From Globodera rostochiensis (lineage: Eukaryota; Nematoda; Chromadorea; Rhabditida; Heteroderidae): 64,000 nt of DNA. The DNA is taken from NCBI GenBank assembly GCA_018350325.1, contig JAEVLN010000012.1:2501991-2565990 (forward strand). The letters are read 5' to 3'. This document shows, piece by piece, positions 14,701 through 30,224 of this stretch (positions within the stretch are counted from its first letter, which is position 1; every line of letters begins with the position of its first letter). A model generated the notes under the pieces. That model saw only the letters and a list, made by a program, of their open reading frames with translations. It was not told the origin of the DNA and did not search any database. The position numbers and the translations under genes were made by a program.

Positions 14701-16499
14701 GTAGATGAGCGGAGTCTGCGACCTGTAGCAGAACGGGTAGCTGTGCTTTTGCTGTTCCTGCTTGACGAGGAGCCCTTTTTCTTTGAGCATTTTTACGATT
14801 TGTTTGTCGGCCTCCTTCACATAGAGCCCTTTGAAATCGGTCACTTCGTCCGTGAAACAACCGGAATCATCGACCGGACAAACCATTTCAGAGTCTTTAC
14901 TGATCACACCATGCTCAAGACAAGTTTTGAAGTCATCCTAAACTTTGGACAAATGTGAAATTAACCTAAAGAGTTGGCCTATCAATTGATTTCAACGCAA
15001 AAAAAAAAAAACGCTGATTGGTCGATGCTCCTAAAAATTACCTCTCCAAAATAGGGTGATTGGTGAACAATGCCTGTGCCAGCATCAGTCTTCACGTAAT
15101 TATTGGTGACCACCCGAAACACTTTTCGGCCCTCATTTTTAAGATGCGCGAAGTAGGGAAACGGAGGGGTGTACTCCAAACCCTCCAGGTCACGGCCTTT
15201 CACTTCCCCGATCAGTGTGTACGAGTCCGGTGTTTTGTACAGCTCCGACAAGCGCTCTTTCAGAATGACGACTTCCTTGCCATTTTGTTTATCTGTGGCG
15301 GCTCATTTGTCAACTTAAAGGACAGTGAGCTCCGACCTGATACGACCAAATAGTCAAAGTCTGGATGTACACAAAGGGCCAAGCTGAAGAGTTAGTAGTG
15401 TTACAATGCATTATGCTATTGTATAGAAAATAGTCCCACTTGCTTGGCAAAGTCCACGGTGTTGTTGTCCAGGCGACCAAGGAACGGTTAGGACAGAAGA
15501 CGAGGGGAAAGCGAACAAATACTTTAAAAAACACAAACACAAATTGATGTATTTGATGATTAGAGGCAATGGAGCAGAACTTCAATTTTTTGTTGTAAAA
15601 ATTGGTTGATCAGTTCTTTTTAAGTATTAACATGCATACGCCCAATTCGGAAGTGTTACCTGATGGATCCACAACATCCTTGTAGTTTTGACCAGCCTCG
15701 AAGTTGGAGAGGGGCGTTGAACAGCCCGTCGAGAAAGGCATCACTTTTACCCCTCTGTAGACGAGTCCCTTCTTGTACAGTTGCGAGAAGACCCACCAAA
15801 CGCTTTCCATAAACCATCTGAGAAGTTTTTTGTATAAAGATTGAGGCGAAACCTAAAACGTGTACGGATAAAGTGTTTTATAGTCGTTGTCAAAGTCAAT
15901 CCATCGACCCATCCTCTCGACAGTGTACTGCCACTCCGCCGCGTACCGCATCACAATGCTTCGGCCTAAAGTCGATTCATTAAAAATAAAGCCGAAATGC
16001 GGGGTTAAGTGTTTTTGACATTTCGAATTGTAGACGCCAATTCCCATCTCATGCACATCTCCGGGCCCTTTGATGCCCTCGATTTTGTCAACTTCGTACT
16101 CCACAGGAAGCCCGTGGGTGTCCCATCCAAAACGCCGTTCCACGTAAAACCCGCTTTGGTGGGCCCAACGCGTGACAATGTCTTTGATGGTTCCTAAATT
16201 ACTATAACTTTAATGCACAATTAGCTACTTTCAAAGATGGGACCTGCCAATATGTGCCCGTAGTGAGGAAGTCCGGTAGCAAACGGAGGTCCATCGTAGA
16301 ACGTATAATGGGGACGACCAAGACTCATGCTTAACCGAAATGGAGAATGGTTAAAATGCCGTAAAGAATCGAGCAAGGAAATTTAAAAAACGAACTCGAG
16401 CGAAGTCTGGAAAGTGTTTTCATCGCGCCATTTTTGCAGAATCTTTTCTTCTTCATCGTTAAAATTTATACGTTCGGAGACAGTTTCAAGACACGGCAT
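11786..16499 (-). CDS. iars-1: Isoleucyl-tRNA synthetase, cytosolic
   Basis: Class I enzyme charging tRNA-Ile, with an editing domain. The start at 16499 gives [13 protein letters not shown] followed by [20 protein letters not shown], as in cytosolic IARS1. The HIGH motif is in a segment reading [16 protein letters not shown] (about 16250-16310). Then come [19 protein letters not shown] (16060-16145), [39 protein letters not shown], the editing-domain exons, [12 protein letters not shown], and KMSKS as [14 protein letters not shown] (13850-13900). The anticodon-binding helices follow ([34 protein letters not shown]). The last coding exon appears to be only 27 bases (11786-11812, ending LRLLRLEN), reached from a donor near 11963 across an intron that holds a repeat fragment. 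MetAP2 lies upstream on the same strand; CARS ends 259 bases away on the other strand. Confidence 0.93.
11880..11922 (-). mobile_element. Fragment of a short dispersed element, in the last IARS intron
   Basis: Read on the minus strand this is aagggcgtagccagg followed by aatttttttcgg and a G-run. The same order of words occurs at 33905-33945, where it forms one half of an inverted repeat. I see it as an end fragment of a small non-autonomous DNA element. No target-site duplication was confirmed. Confidence 0.5.
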
Positions 16500-16876
16500 A
16501 CTTAGTTTGTTGTATTGCACTAAATACTAAAAATATAGAGAATAAATGGCCAAGTTGCGATCCGCATTAAAGCATTGACGACTAAAAACGAATGTTGCAA
16601 ATAATTTTAAATGTGTAAAAAACATTTTTCTGCAATAAATCATACACATGAACATTTCATTCATTGCAATGCAGAAAAGAGAAATGGCTATGAATTGCTT
16701 AAGCAATTTTGCACCAAATACATTGGTCATGTCTGATGCTAACAAAAGAACAACTACACAAACATAAATGAATCAGTCGGAATTTAAATATTAGAGTAAC
16801 GATGCCAACAACATTCTTTTGCCAGGCCCCTACCCTCCCCTCAAATGCTTCCTTCCTTCCATCGCATCAACTCTCA
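16500..16876. other. Gap between MetAP2 3' end and IARS start
   Basis: AT-rich, 377 bases, both flanking genes on the minus strand. It should hold the MetAP2 polyadenylation site and either the IARS promoter or a trans-splice acceptor. No open frame with family resemblance is seen. Confidence 0.6.
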
Positions 16877-18995
<2,119 letters not shown>

Positions 18996-19126
18996 ATTGT
19001 TTTTGATCCTCTTTCTTTAAATAAATTCTAAAAAACGTTGACAAAGCATAAAAACATATGTAAAATTATGCGACTAAACGCAGTCAGTCAAAATAAACAA
19101 CAACAAAAAATGAAGCTCCCGTTTAT

Positions 19127-22100
19127 TTACATCGATCGAAATTCACCGAAAAAGGACAAAAATTGATCATCGTTCAAAAAATCGCGTACTCTCTGCATTT
19201 TGAGCAATCTAGCAAATAGCGCTAGCAAATTGTTTTTCCTCTTCCCCTTGAAGAATTTGGGACTTTCAAACACTTTGAGCGCAATGTAATGGAGCCAGAA
19301 CACATTTGTCCGCGGCGTAAACTTTGACCAATCATTGCTAAACTCCAAAAGATTTAACTATAAAAAAGCAAAGAAAGAACGACTTATTTTCCTCTCGCAT
19401 CATCCGATAAATATCAAATTGGTAATCGCCAGTCTGATTAAAAAGATTCTCATCCGCAGAAAGATCCACGTACACAGTGGCATCATCTTAAAAATATAAA
19501 CGAAATATGATTAATCATTTAAACTTACTTTTTTTCATACGAGAGAGCGAAAAATCGATGATTGATACTTTTACGCCATGGGAAATAAGCTCGACTGGCT
19601 CGCACTCGTAAGCATAACTAAATAAGTGCAACCGAAAATCATTCAAACAACAAGAAATGGCCGTGTGTGCAGCAGAACTAACCATATTTTTGTTGTTTTT
19701 GGGCAATTGGCAATGAGAATGTTTCCGACGTGCAAATCACGGTGCTCGAATTCAAGTGCCTCTTCAGCAATTGCAAGGGACAAAGCAAGTTGATAAAAAA
19801 TCGAAAAAGATTCACGATCAGTTCGAATCTTAAAATACTTATGAAAGGTTGATTAAAAGATATCAGACTTTGTAGGCTTCTAGATCTTTTCCGCCGTCCG
19901 AAAGCCCAATGGTGACAAAATGTTGTTGTTCGTCGGCATAGCGGTCAGGCCTTTCATTTTCTGCCAGATGAGGTTTGTTCCTCCCGAATCTATCCCACGC
20001 CTTCAATAACTCGTCGGGATATTCACCTAAATGCCGAACATAAACCAGTGCAAATATAAAAGAACTACTTTTTGCATAAATGGGCTTAGTCTGACCTCTA
20101 ACGATGGTGTTCTGGACCAAGTTCACGAAAGATGACGTGACAAATCCACGAAGACTTGTAGACTCCTCATCGGAGAGCTTCGAAAGCTCTTTGGTTATAA
20201 GAAGCTCATTGTAGTTTAATTTAGGTGATTTAAGGTAATCGCCATTAACCATCTTCGCACACTGCTCGGCATTGATGGCAAAGGGAATCACCTAAAAACT
20301 TGACGTTAAAAATGCAAAAAAAAACAACCTTCAACGCCACGTGCACACCATTCATCAGGATCTTAAACACTTCGCCATACGTTCCCTCGCCAAGTTTGGA
20401 ACAGTGCTTCAGTGAACTAAATGATTTATCTCATTCAACTCGGAAATTTTCTCAAAAGAGCTCGACTTAACATGCATTTTCCCCTCTTTTTTTCCCTAGG
20501 CCCAATGGCTCAGTATTGATTATACTAACCAAGATGTACGCTGAAATTCCTCCCAAGACCAAGCAGTATCCTGTCCACAGAGGCTGAGAAAAGTCTTTAA
20601 ATCTGAAAGTGACATTGTGCTCAGGAACAAATGAGTAATCGTTTACCATCTGAATTAATTTTGTCCTCGTGTAGTTCCTCCAACTCTCTTGCGAAACCGC
20701 TAATGTTCTGAATGCTGACTACATCCGACCAATTGTTTTCCACATCAGACTGATCAACCTCAAAACAAGCAAGCAGATGAAAGGAGATGGGGGGGGGGAT
20801 CATCAACCCACATGTTTTAACGTTGTCCCCTGCTTGATCTGCTCCATCATAGTGTCCCGCATAGTTGGAGGATTTGTCGGCACGGGTGCTCTGTCTGCCG
20901 ACGGTGAGCCCACCTTCTTCAACTTTGTGCCCTGCTGAATTTGATGCAGCAGATTAGCACGGCCATCCCCCCATTGAGGCAGCTTCGAGTCTGAGCTGGT
21001 TGACGCCAACGCAGTGTCGGCCATGGATGGCTTTGATTGAGGGGGAGGCGGCGGTGGCGGTGGCGGAGAGGGCGGCGGTGGTGGGAGTAAGACCGTACTT
21101 TCTGCTGACACCGCTGGACTATTCTGAATTTGTTTTTATGAATAAAAAGTTCAAGTCAAGTTAGGGGCGCTAGAATTGCAAAGAATTATAAGCAAACTTT
21201 AATTTTAAAAACCTTTTGCTGATGAATGACCGTCGGAGGCGTTGGGGTTGGCGGCGGTTTTCCCCGATTGTTCGACGTCATCGTTGACTGGGGACGTTGT
21301 TGTACACCACCGCCCAATGACGCACCCAAAACACGTTGTGGAGGAGGCGGTACAGTCAAAAATTCGCCCATGGAATGTAAGGCCCTGTTGTTAACCGGTG
21401 GCGGTCTTGGGGGTGGTTGATGTCGAATTGTCGTCGTTGGGGTAGAGGGGGCCAAAAACTGAGTGATTTGCGAGTTGGACGCGCTAATCGATCGGTGATA
21501 GCTGCTGCTCCCGAAGGGTTCAATCGGCAGTGCGTATTTGTCCTTGTTTTCCGCAAAGAATTTGAGCGCATGATTGAGCTCATCTTGGTCCATTTTAGCG
21601 GGTTCTTTGTCTATCGAATGACACATTTTTATAAAATCTTCTAAACTCGAAGTTTCATTTAGTGTAAAATCTGTCAATTAGCATTACCATCTAACGCATC
21701 ACAGCCATTGGTGGGCAGCGTATTTCCTTCCCACCCAACATGCGATTGCGATCTGAATTCGCCCGTGGAATGTAAGACACTGTTGTCAACCGATGGCGAT
21801 TTTGTAGACGGTTGCTGTTGATGAGACGTTGATGGGGTCGAGGTAGCCAAAAACTGTGTGATTTGTGGGCTGGTCGCGCTAATCGAATGTTGATGGCTGC
21901 TGGTTCCAAGGCTTTTGTTATGCTGTTTTAAGTTTAAACCATTATGTAGTAAAATGTAAATTGTCACTTTCATTTCTTAAAACAATAAAAAACTTTTGTG
22001 CACTGTCGTAGCCAGGGGAAAGGAAACTGCCGCAAATTCTCCCCCCAAAACGAAAAAATTGGAGTTTTTACACAATTGTGGGCGGCACATCTCGGACAGC

Positions 22101-22805
22101 CAAAAAACCACCACCCACAACTTTTTAATGGCTAAAGACAATAATAGCATACCGTATCCTTCCAGAAAGATTCTTCCACCTTCCAAGAGGTTTCTTCCAA
22201 TCTGGGTTCCTAAAGAATGTAAAATAAAATTAACAATAATCGGATTTCTCTCACTTCGATAATTGAGTTTGTCCTATTAATCTTCTTCGAAGGGATTGTG
22301 TATCGCTCTTTCGGGACCATTTCGACTTGGAATTCGAAGTCTTCAACTTCGCCAAACTAAATCTCCGATTTAAAAAAGGAATACAATGGAAAGGGTCGTA
22401 GCCACGAGGGCCAAGTGGCAACGGCCCTGAACAAAAGAATAACTAACAACAGTGTTCAGCTTCTGCACTTGCTCCGAAAGGTTTACTTTGCGTTGCTCTT
22501 TTGGCTTCCCTACCCCTCTCGCACGCCTTTTGCGTTGATTTTTAATCGGTTCATTGAGTTTTGAAGTGAGATCGAGTAATTTGCTTCTTCTTGGCGTGTT
22601 ATTGATAATTAATTGATCGGACAGATTATCGTTGTAGGTCAACGCTTTCTGTAAATCAAATTCATGCAAACTAAGCAGCATAATTAATTATTACCTGGAT
22701 TTTGTCGTCGTTGTATTCGATACTTTTTCCATGATGAAGTATTTCGGGTCTTCTGACAGTCGGCCCATGAAAACGACTAACACGACCTCTTTTGGGACTG
22801 CTCAT
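19127..22805 (-). CDS. hasp-1: Haspin-family kinase fused to a WASP-derived proline-rich/WH2 region
   Basis: The C-terminal half is a haspin kinase, the family that phosphorylates histone H3 Thr3 in mitosis. Seen: P-loop [12 protein letters not shown] (about 20365-20400), lysine in [26 protein letters not shown], catalytic [12 protein letters not shown] (19715-19750), and IIDFSLSRM (haspin's variant of DFG), then [20 protein letters not shown] and the C-terminal [11 protein letters not shown]. The N-terminal half is read from eleven exons: 22695-22805, 22448-22648, 22255-22356, 22153-22209, 21688-21922, 21213-21640, 20812-21123, 20647-20758, 20530-20602, 20472-20495, 20329-20416. All junctions keep frame. 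The first four give a basic unrecognised N-terminus ([14 protein letters not shown]); the next four are WASP-like: a half CRIB (HVGWEGN), polyproline, two WH2 motifs ([28 protein letters not shown]) and a diverged central region, without the acidic tail. Exons 9-10 link to the kinase. Transcript support is needed; separate genes remain possible. Confidence 0.78.
20647..21922 (-). repeat. Inverted paralogous copy of the WASP 3' half (parent at about 44820-46110, plus strand)
   Basis: Exons and introns of this block match the plus-strand WASP gene closely. The intron after the second WH2 (20759-20811) differs from its plus-strand partner (45924-45979) by very few bases, and the intron upstream of the polyproline exon is also alike (gcccctaacttgacttgaac in both). 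Differences: one fewer exon join after SMGEF, a shorter polyproline run, a diverged central region, and the acidic tail absent. An additional diverged copy of the Ser/Pro-rich module precedes the block (about 21765-21922). It reads as a recent segmental duplication in inverse orientation, possibly kept alike by gene conversion. Confidence 0.85.
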
Positions 22806-23482
22806 TTTTAACATTTAACCAATCTTAAAGGGTTCATTCACATTTATCAACACAAAAAAAACGCTCATGAAAACTAAATAAAGATCGTCCATGAAAAGAG
22901 ACTTGGATTAAATAAAAATTGATAAAAATCTGTAGCTGTAATTATTGAAATTTGAATAATCGGGGAATAAATAATCGTTTTTATTTCCTTTGCTTCGGAA
23001 AAATCCTGGTAACAAAAAACTGCGAAAAGGAAAAAATATTACATTTTTAGTCCGGTTTTCACAACACTTTCTTGTCCCTTTATTTGAAAGTTTAATTTGA
23101 ATTTGACTGCAAATCTATTAACAAGGACACGATTTTATTAATCCCCCCGCCTCTAAAAATTTTTCTGGCAACGCCCTCCGGTCCTCTTTCTTATGAATAT
23201 AAATTTTTAACAAAATCTACTCAAAATTAGTCCGACTTTTTGAGCTTAAAATTCCATTTTTTAATCCTAATATTTTTTGACCGCCTACCCGCTAAAAAGA
23301 AAAAATGAATAAACATTGAATTATATAAACGATTTGTCTTGTACATTACAGGTTATCTGTTATTATCCGGGCCCAGGAATTTTACAGTTATGCACAATTC
23401 TCATTTGAATAAAACAATCATTTGCGTTCGAATCACAACAACGAGGAATCCAATTGAACGGTACTTTTTCGTCATCAATGTT
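22806..23482. other. AT-rich gap between UBXN4 3' end and the haspin-type gene
   Basis: About 680 bases between two minus-strand genes. It contains a piece (23140-23190) with a C-run, tctaaaaatttttctgg and caacgccctcc, resembling the dispersed element seen at 11880 and 33907. No gene is seen. Confidence 0.55.
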
Positions 23483-25958
23483 TCATAACTGCTGCGTTGA
23501 ATTCCCATTCCAAGTGGCCTCATCATCGCTATGGTCGCTTCCTTCGGCGCGAAAACTGCCGACATTTCCACTCTAAATTTGTTTTGAGAATTCACATTAC
23601 CGATAATAATAGATAATAAACAAAAAACAGGTTAGGTTTAAAACAATTAGCCGTTAACTCACCCTCTCGGTTTTCGACGATTCGCCTTTTTTCTTCTCTC
23701 CTGTCGAATTTTGTGCCGACGTTGACGCGTTGCCCGATTGTTCCGAAATTTGGCCGGAACGCCCGTCGGTGAAAACCGAAGTGAAAAAACGGCAAACGGA
23801 GCCCAACAAATAAAACGGAAAGAACACAAAACCAAGCAACATGTCCATATAGCCAGGGGACGGCAAAACGCTCAGCTGGTTTTGGACCTGCATCAAAAAG
23901 CAAGCAAATTGGAAAAAATTTATCCGATATTTTCACTTGGAACAAATAAGTATTGTAAACGGAAATGAGGGATAACAAAAATACTGAAAACCAAACAAAT
24001 ATATGTAATTGAGAAGGCTTCCGTCGTTTACACATTTTAATCCCTCTCATCGACCAAGGGACCCTTACAGCTGCCCCTATAAAATGTCAAATGTCCCAAG
24101 TGAAAAAGAATTTGCTGACATACCGCCACGACGAGCAGAGCGGAGGATGGCGTCAAATCGAGCTCCTTCAAAAAAGTCGTTGGTTGTGAGGCTAAAAAAA
24201 GGCCGACCCACCAGCAAAGTCTTGTCAAACTCAGTGAGTTTCTTGCGAGGATAAGGCTGGACCAGAAAGAAGTTCGGAGGAGCATGCGGATTCTGAGATG
24301 TACGAAATTAAACAAAGGAGGACCGGATGCCGGTAAAATGCAGCTCTTTTTTACGGAATTTGGACAAAACTTCTTAACAATCCGGGCAAATATCTAATCT
24401 AATAACAAATAGGATTTCAAGAAATTTCCACCCTAAGGGTTTTCCAGGTGAATCCTAATCCTTTTAAGTCCTGCCCTGGTCCAGGATTGTTCAAAATTCC
24501 TGTCTCTAGTTATGACACTTATAAAAACAATACTTACATGGGAAACCGCATCATAGACCACTTGAAGAGGAGCACCAGACGAGTAAACTTCAATAAGAGT
24601 GCTTCCATCCGGAAATTTGCATTGAATGCGACACTGCTCGCTAAAAATAATGAAAAATACTAAAAAGTTGGTAATAACAAACAGACGTGTTCACTGGAGT
24701 CCTTACGAGCGTACCCTCAGACTTCTCCTGCTTTGGCGGTTCCTCTTTGTTTTCCACCTCCGCTTGAGGCCCTGCGTTCCGCTTGGCCCTATCTTCTCTG
24801 CAACGATTGAGAAAAGTAAAAGAAGGATTAAAAATTTAAGCACTCAAGGCGCGACTGCGCCCTTGCGAAAACGGGGCGGCTGGAAACGGGGGACCCTCGC
24901 CTCGTACCCAGAGGAAAGTGATGAGGGAATCATCCCACTCAAATAAAACTTTTGTCTATCGGTCTGATAAAAAAAGAAAAGCCTTGGCGGATTTTAATAA
25001 AAAATATTTGCTTCTGATTACGGGTCTGCTTCATTATGTTTATGGAACAACTTGTCTTGACGAAGTTGGTCTCTAATGCGCTTCAGTGCTTGGGCGTCTT
25101 CATCCTTTTGCTTACGGCGCTGTTCCGACATCTCTTTCAACTCCTTTTCCCGCTGTTTCTCACGGATTTCAGTAAGGGCTTTGCCTAAATGGGATATTCA
25201 AAATATTATACAATAGAAAGTGTCTAATTCATTATCCAATAATAAAAAATTAAAACAAATCCTATGGAATAACCTTCGTTTCGGCGCAAAACTTCCTTTT
25301 CGCGTTCTTCCTCCTCCTTTTTCTTGGCGTCTTCTTTATGCTTCTCTTCAAGACGCTTGCGGTAACTGAAAAGTGCAAATTAGCAAAATGACCAAACGTC
25401 TTCGACTCTTACTATTCCAATTTTTGATCATCCTTCTGAGCTTCCTGGCGCGTATTAGTGGCGTCTTTCGGGAAAGCTTCAGAAGCGGCTGCAGAGTTCA
25501 AGCCCTGTTCCTTCTTTTGATCTTGGTAAAGCTAAAATAACGTCGAATAGAAAATAAATTTAAAAATTGTCTTGCCGAAATAGCTTTTTCTATCGAACTG
25601 TTCAACCGTTCAACAGTCATTTCTTCAACAGCAGTCACAACTTCGAGTGGTTGCGCATTGAGCCCAAGAATGTAACAGACCGGAAAAACCGGAGTTGGAA
25701 AGAATTGTGCAAACTGGTTTGCGCCTTCTGTGTCCTTAGCAAGTCGAATCGCAACATAAGGGACGTCATTCAGAATAGAATGGTCAAATGAGCTCCAAAG
25801 CAGCTCAAATTTTGAGGAATCTGAATCTGAAAGCAAAAATAACTTAAAAAATACAAACAAAAAACAATACCATCAGCATAGACATAAACGATCAAAATTC
25901 CTTTTTTCTCTTGGTAATTGCTCAAGGCAGAAGTAACATCACCAGAGTACCATTCCAT
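23483..25958 (-). CDS. ubxn-4: UBXN4/erasin, ER-membrane UBX protein
   Basis: UBXN4 recruits p97/CDC48 to the ER membrane for ER-associated degradation. The start at 25958 (MEWYSGDVTSALSNYQEKKG) follows a pyrimidine-rich AG, a candidate spliced-leader acceptor. The N-terminal thioredoxin-like domain continues with VPYVAIRLAKDTEGANQFAQ and FPTPVFPVCYILGLNAQPLE (25600-25770). A charged coiled region follows (25080-25380, Lys/Glu/Arg-rich). The UBX domain reads CRIQCKFPDGSTLIEVYSSG (24555-24640) and YPRKKLTEFDKTLL (24190-24260). A hydrophobic hairpin, MLLGFVFFPFYLLGSVCRFF (23780-23850), anchors it in the ER membrane. The C-terminus ends ATWNGNSTQQL, stop at 23483, which matches the conserved C-terminal end of the human protein. 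Complete as far as I can see. Confidence 0.92.
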
Positions 25959-26578
25959 TTCGCTAAAATAACTCAAAATTCATTTTCTTATTAACGATTG
26001 AAGCACTGTCACCAATATAAAGTTAGTCGCACAACTATATAGGTAACTCCAAATTCATTTTCTTATACGATTGAAGCACTGTTTCCAGCTTACAAATTAG
26101 GCGGAAATAGGTACACTGATACGTACGACTTTTCTCTAGTAAACAACGACCATTATGGGTCCACTCTAGCAGCAGAGAAAAACCCCTGTACTATCTCGCT
26201 TTTCCTTTTTATCTCTAAATGCAAAGCAACGACGAATTGTAAATTTTGGTAGGGGTAAAGGCGGAAGCACTAATTTGTAAGAAGCACGTCTGAAAAATTG
26301 CATGTTTATTTTTCAGAATTTTTACAATCTTTTTTAATCAATCAACAACTGTTTTTTTTAATCGAAAATCGGTGAAATCCGTCCTTAGTCTACCGGGGGC
26401 GAACCCCTGGCTCAGAGCAAAAAATGAACCGTTTGTTCGTTATTTTTGTCTGCTGGTGGGCTTGACCCATAGTGGGAGATCAGATACGTATTTTCTCGAG
26501 AGCATCCATTTAAAGACTCTAACCATGGCTGCGTTGAACTTCAGGTTTTGATAATTTATTCATTTCAATAAACACAAA
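25959..26578. other. Divergent intergenic region, UBXN4 and DMAC1-like gene
   Basis: It contains a direct repeat of about 36 bases (25972-26009 and 26046-26080, both carrying attcattttctta and cgattgaagcactgt). It should hold the promoters of both neighbours. A GC-rich stretch near 26392-26415 (ccgggggcgaacccctgg) is a short palindrome but does not fold as a tRNA. Confidence 0.55.
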
Positions 26579-26827
26579 ATGGCCGAGGTTCGAGGATCTC
26601 TTGGAGGCGAGATAGTTAAAGATTGCTTTGACTGCAAAGTTACCATTGCCACTGGTTCCTTCCTGCTCGGGTCCTACATGCTTTACGACAGCTTTCAGTC
26701 CACTGTCAAATCGCCGATTCTGTTGCGATCGATCGCCATTTGTGCATTCTATATTTCTGCTGCTCGAGTTTTTTACCTCCCGCCTTTCACAAAATTACGA
26801 CCTTCACCGAATGCATTTTCATATTGA
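26579..26827 (+). CDS. Small two-helix membrane protein, DMAC1-like
   Basis: An 82-residue single-exon frame. It has CFDCKV at residues 16-21 followed by two hydrophobic helices (about 22-40 and 48-67). The layout of a CxxC-(K/R)-V motif next to a first membrane helix and then a second helix resembles DMAC1/TMEM261 (distal membrane-arm assembly of mitochondrial complex I). The match is short, so the family call is tentative; it may be another small mitochondrial inner-membrane protein. DDX41 begins 149 bases downstream on the same strand with an oligo-T and AG just before its start, consistent with an operon in which this is the first gene. Confidence 0.55.
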   Translation: MAEVRGSLGGEIVKDCFDCKVTIATGSFLLGSYMLYDSFQSTVKSPILLRSIAICAFYISAARVFYLPPFTKLRPSPNAFSY

Positions 26828-26975
26828 TGGTGGTTAATACGCGATCTCCGATTTTAATTATATTTGTCCCTTCTTTGTTTTCTTATCCACACATGTTTGT
26901 GTGTCCAATTAAATATCTGAATTCGTAAGCTTGACATTGTTGAGTTAATTTATTCAATTTTTTTTTAGCTAATTA

Positions 26976-29676
<2,701 letters not shown>

Positions 29677-30224
29677 CTTTCATTTTCGAACAATTTTCGT
29701 ACTTGTATTTATTTCATACTATGTAAAAGTGATTCTAAATGACTGAGATTGCAAACTCTATAAGCGTGAACCCTCAAGTTGTTAAAACCATTACTATTCA
29801 TCGGGCAAATACATATATGATCACCAGCTTTTTTTACAATTATTAGTGAGGTGTCACAATAATAATAATATTGGTTAATTTGGTGTCAGAGAAAAACGGG
29901 GAATGGAATTCACAACGGCCATTGCATAATGAGAAAAATGGGTGATAGTGAATTAATAGGCGAAGGGTCATGACTTCCGTCCTTTCGAGATGGGATCGTC
30001 GGCACAGCGGGGGGATTAATAGAGAACCTAATTGGGCATAATAGAAGAAGTGTCTATGGGCAATCGGACGGTTAGTTACCGAAGACCGAACATGTCTTTG
30101 GTACATTAAGAAATATCTTGAAGAACGGGTACGCCGGGTAAGAACAATGTGATTTTTCAAGTTGAGTTGAGTTAATGTATGAGATGGCCTCAGCGATTGT
30201 GGCGATGTTTCATCGGCTGCTTCA
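29677..30224. other. Convergent 3' intergenic region (DDX41 and cGMP kinase)
   Basis: AT-rich, with short ATT/AAT microsatellite (29858-29872). It should hold the 3' ends of both neighbours. No gene is visible. Confidence 0.6.

Noticed and set aside
26392..26415. ccgggggcgaacccctgg as a tRNA or riboswitch piece
   Set aside because: Only one short stem forms; no cloverleaf is possible.
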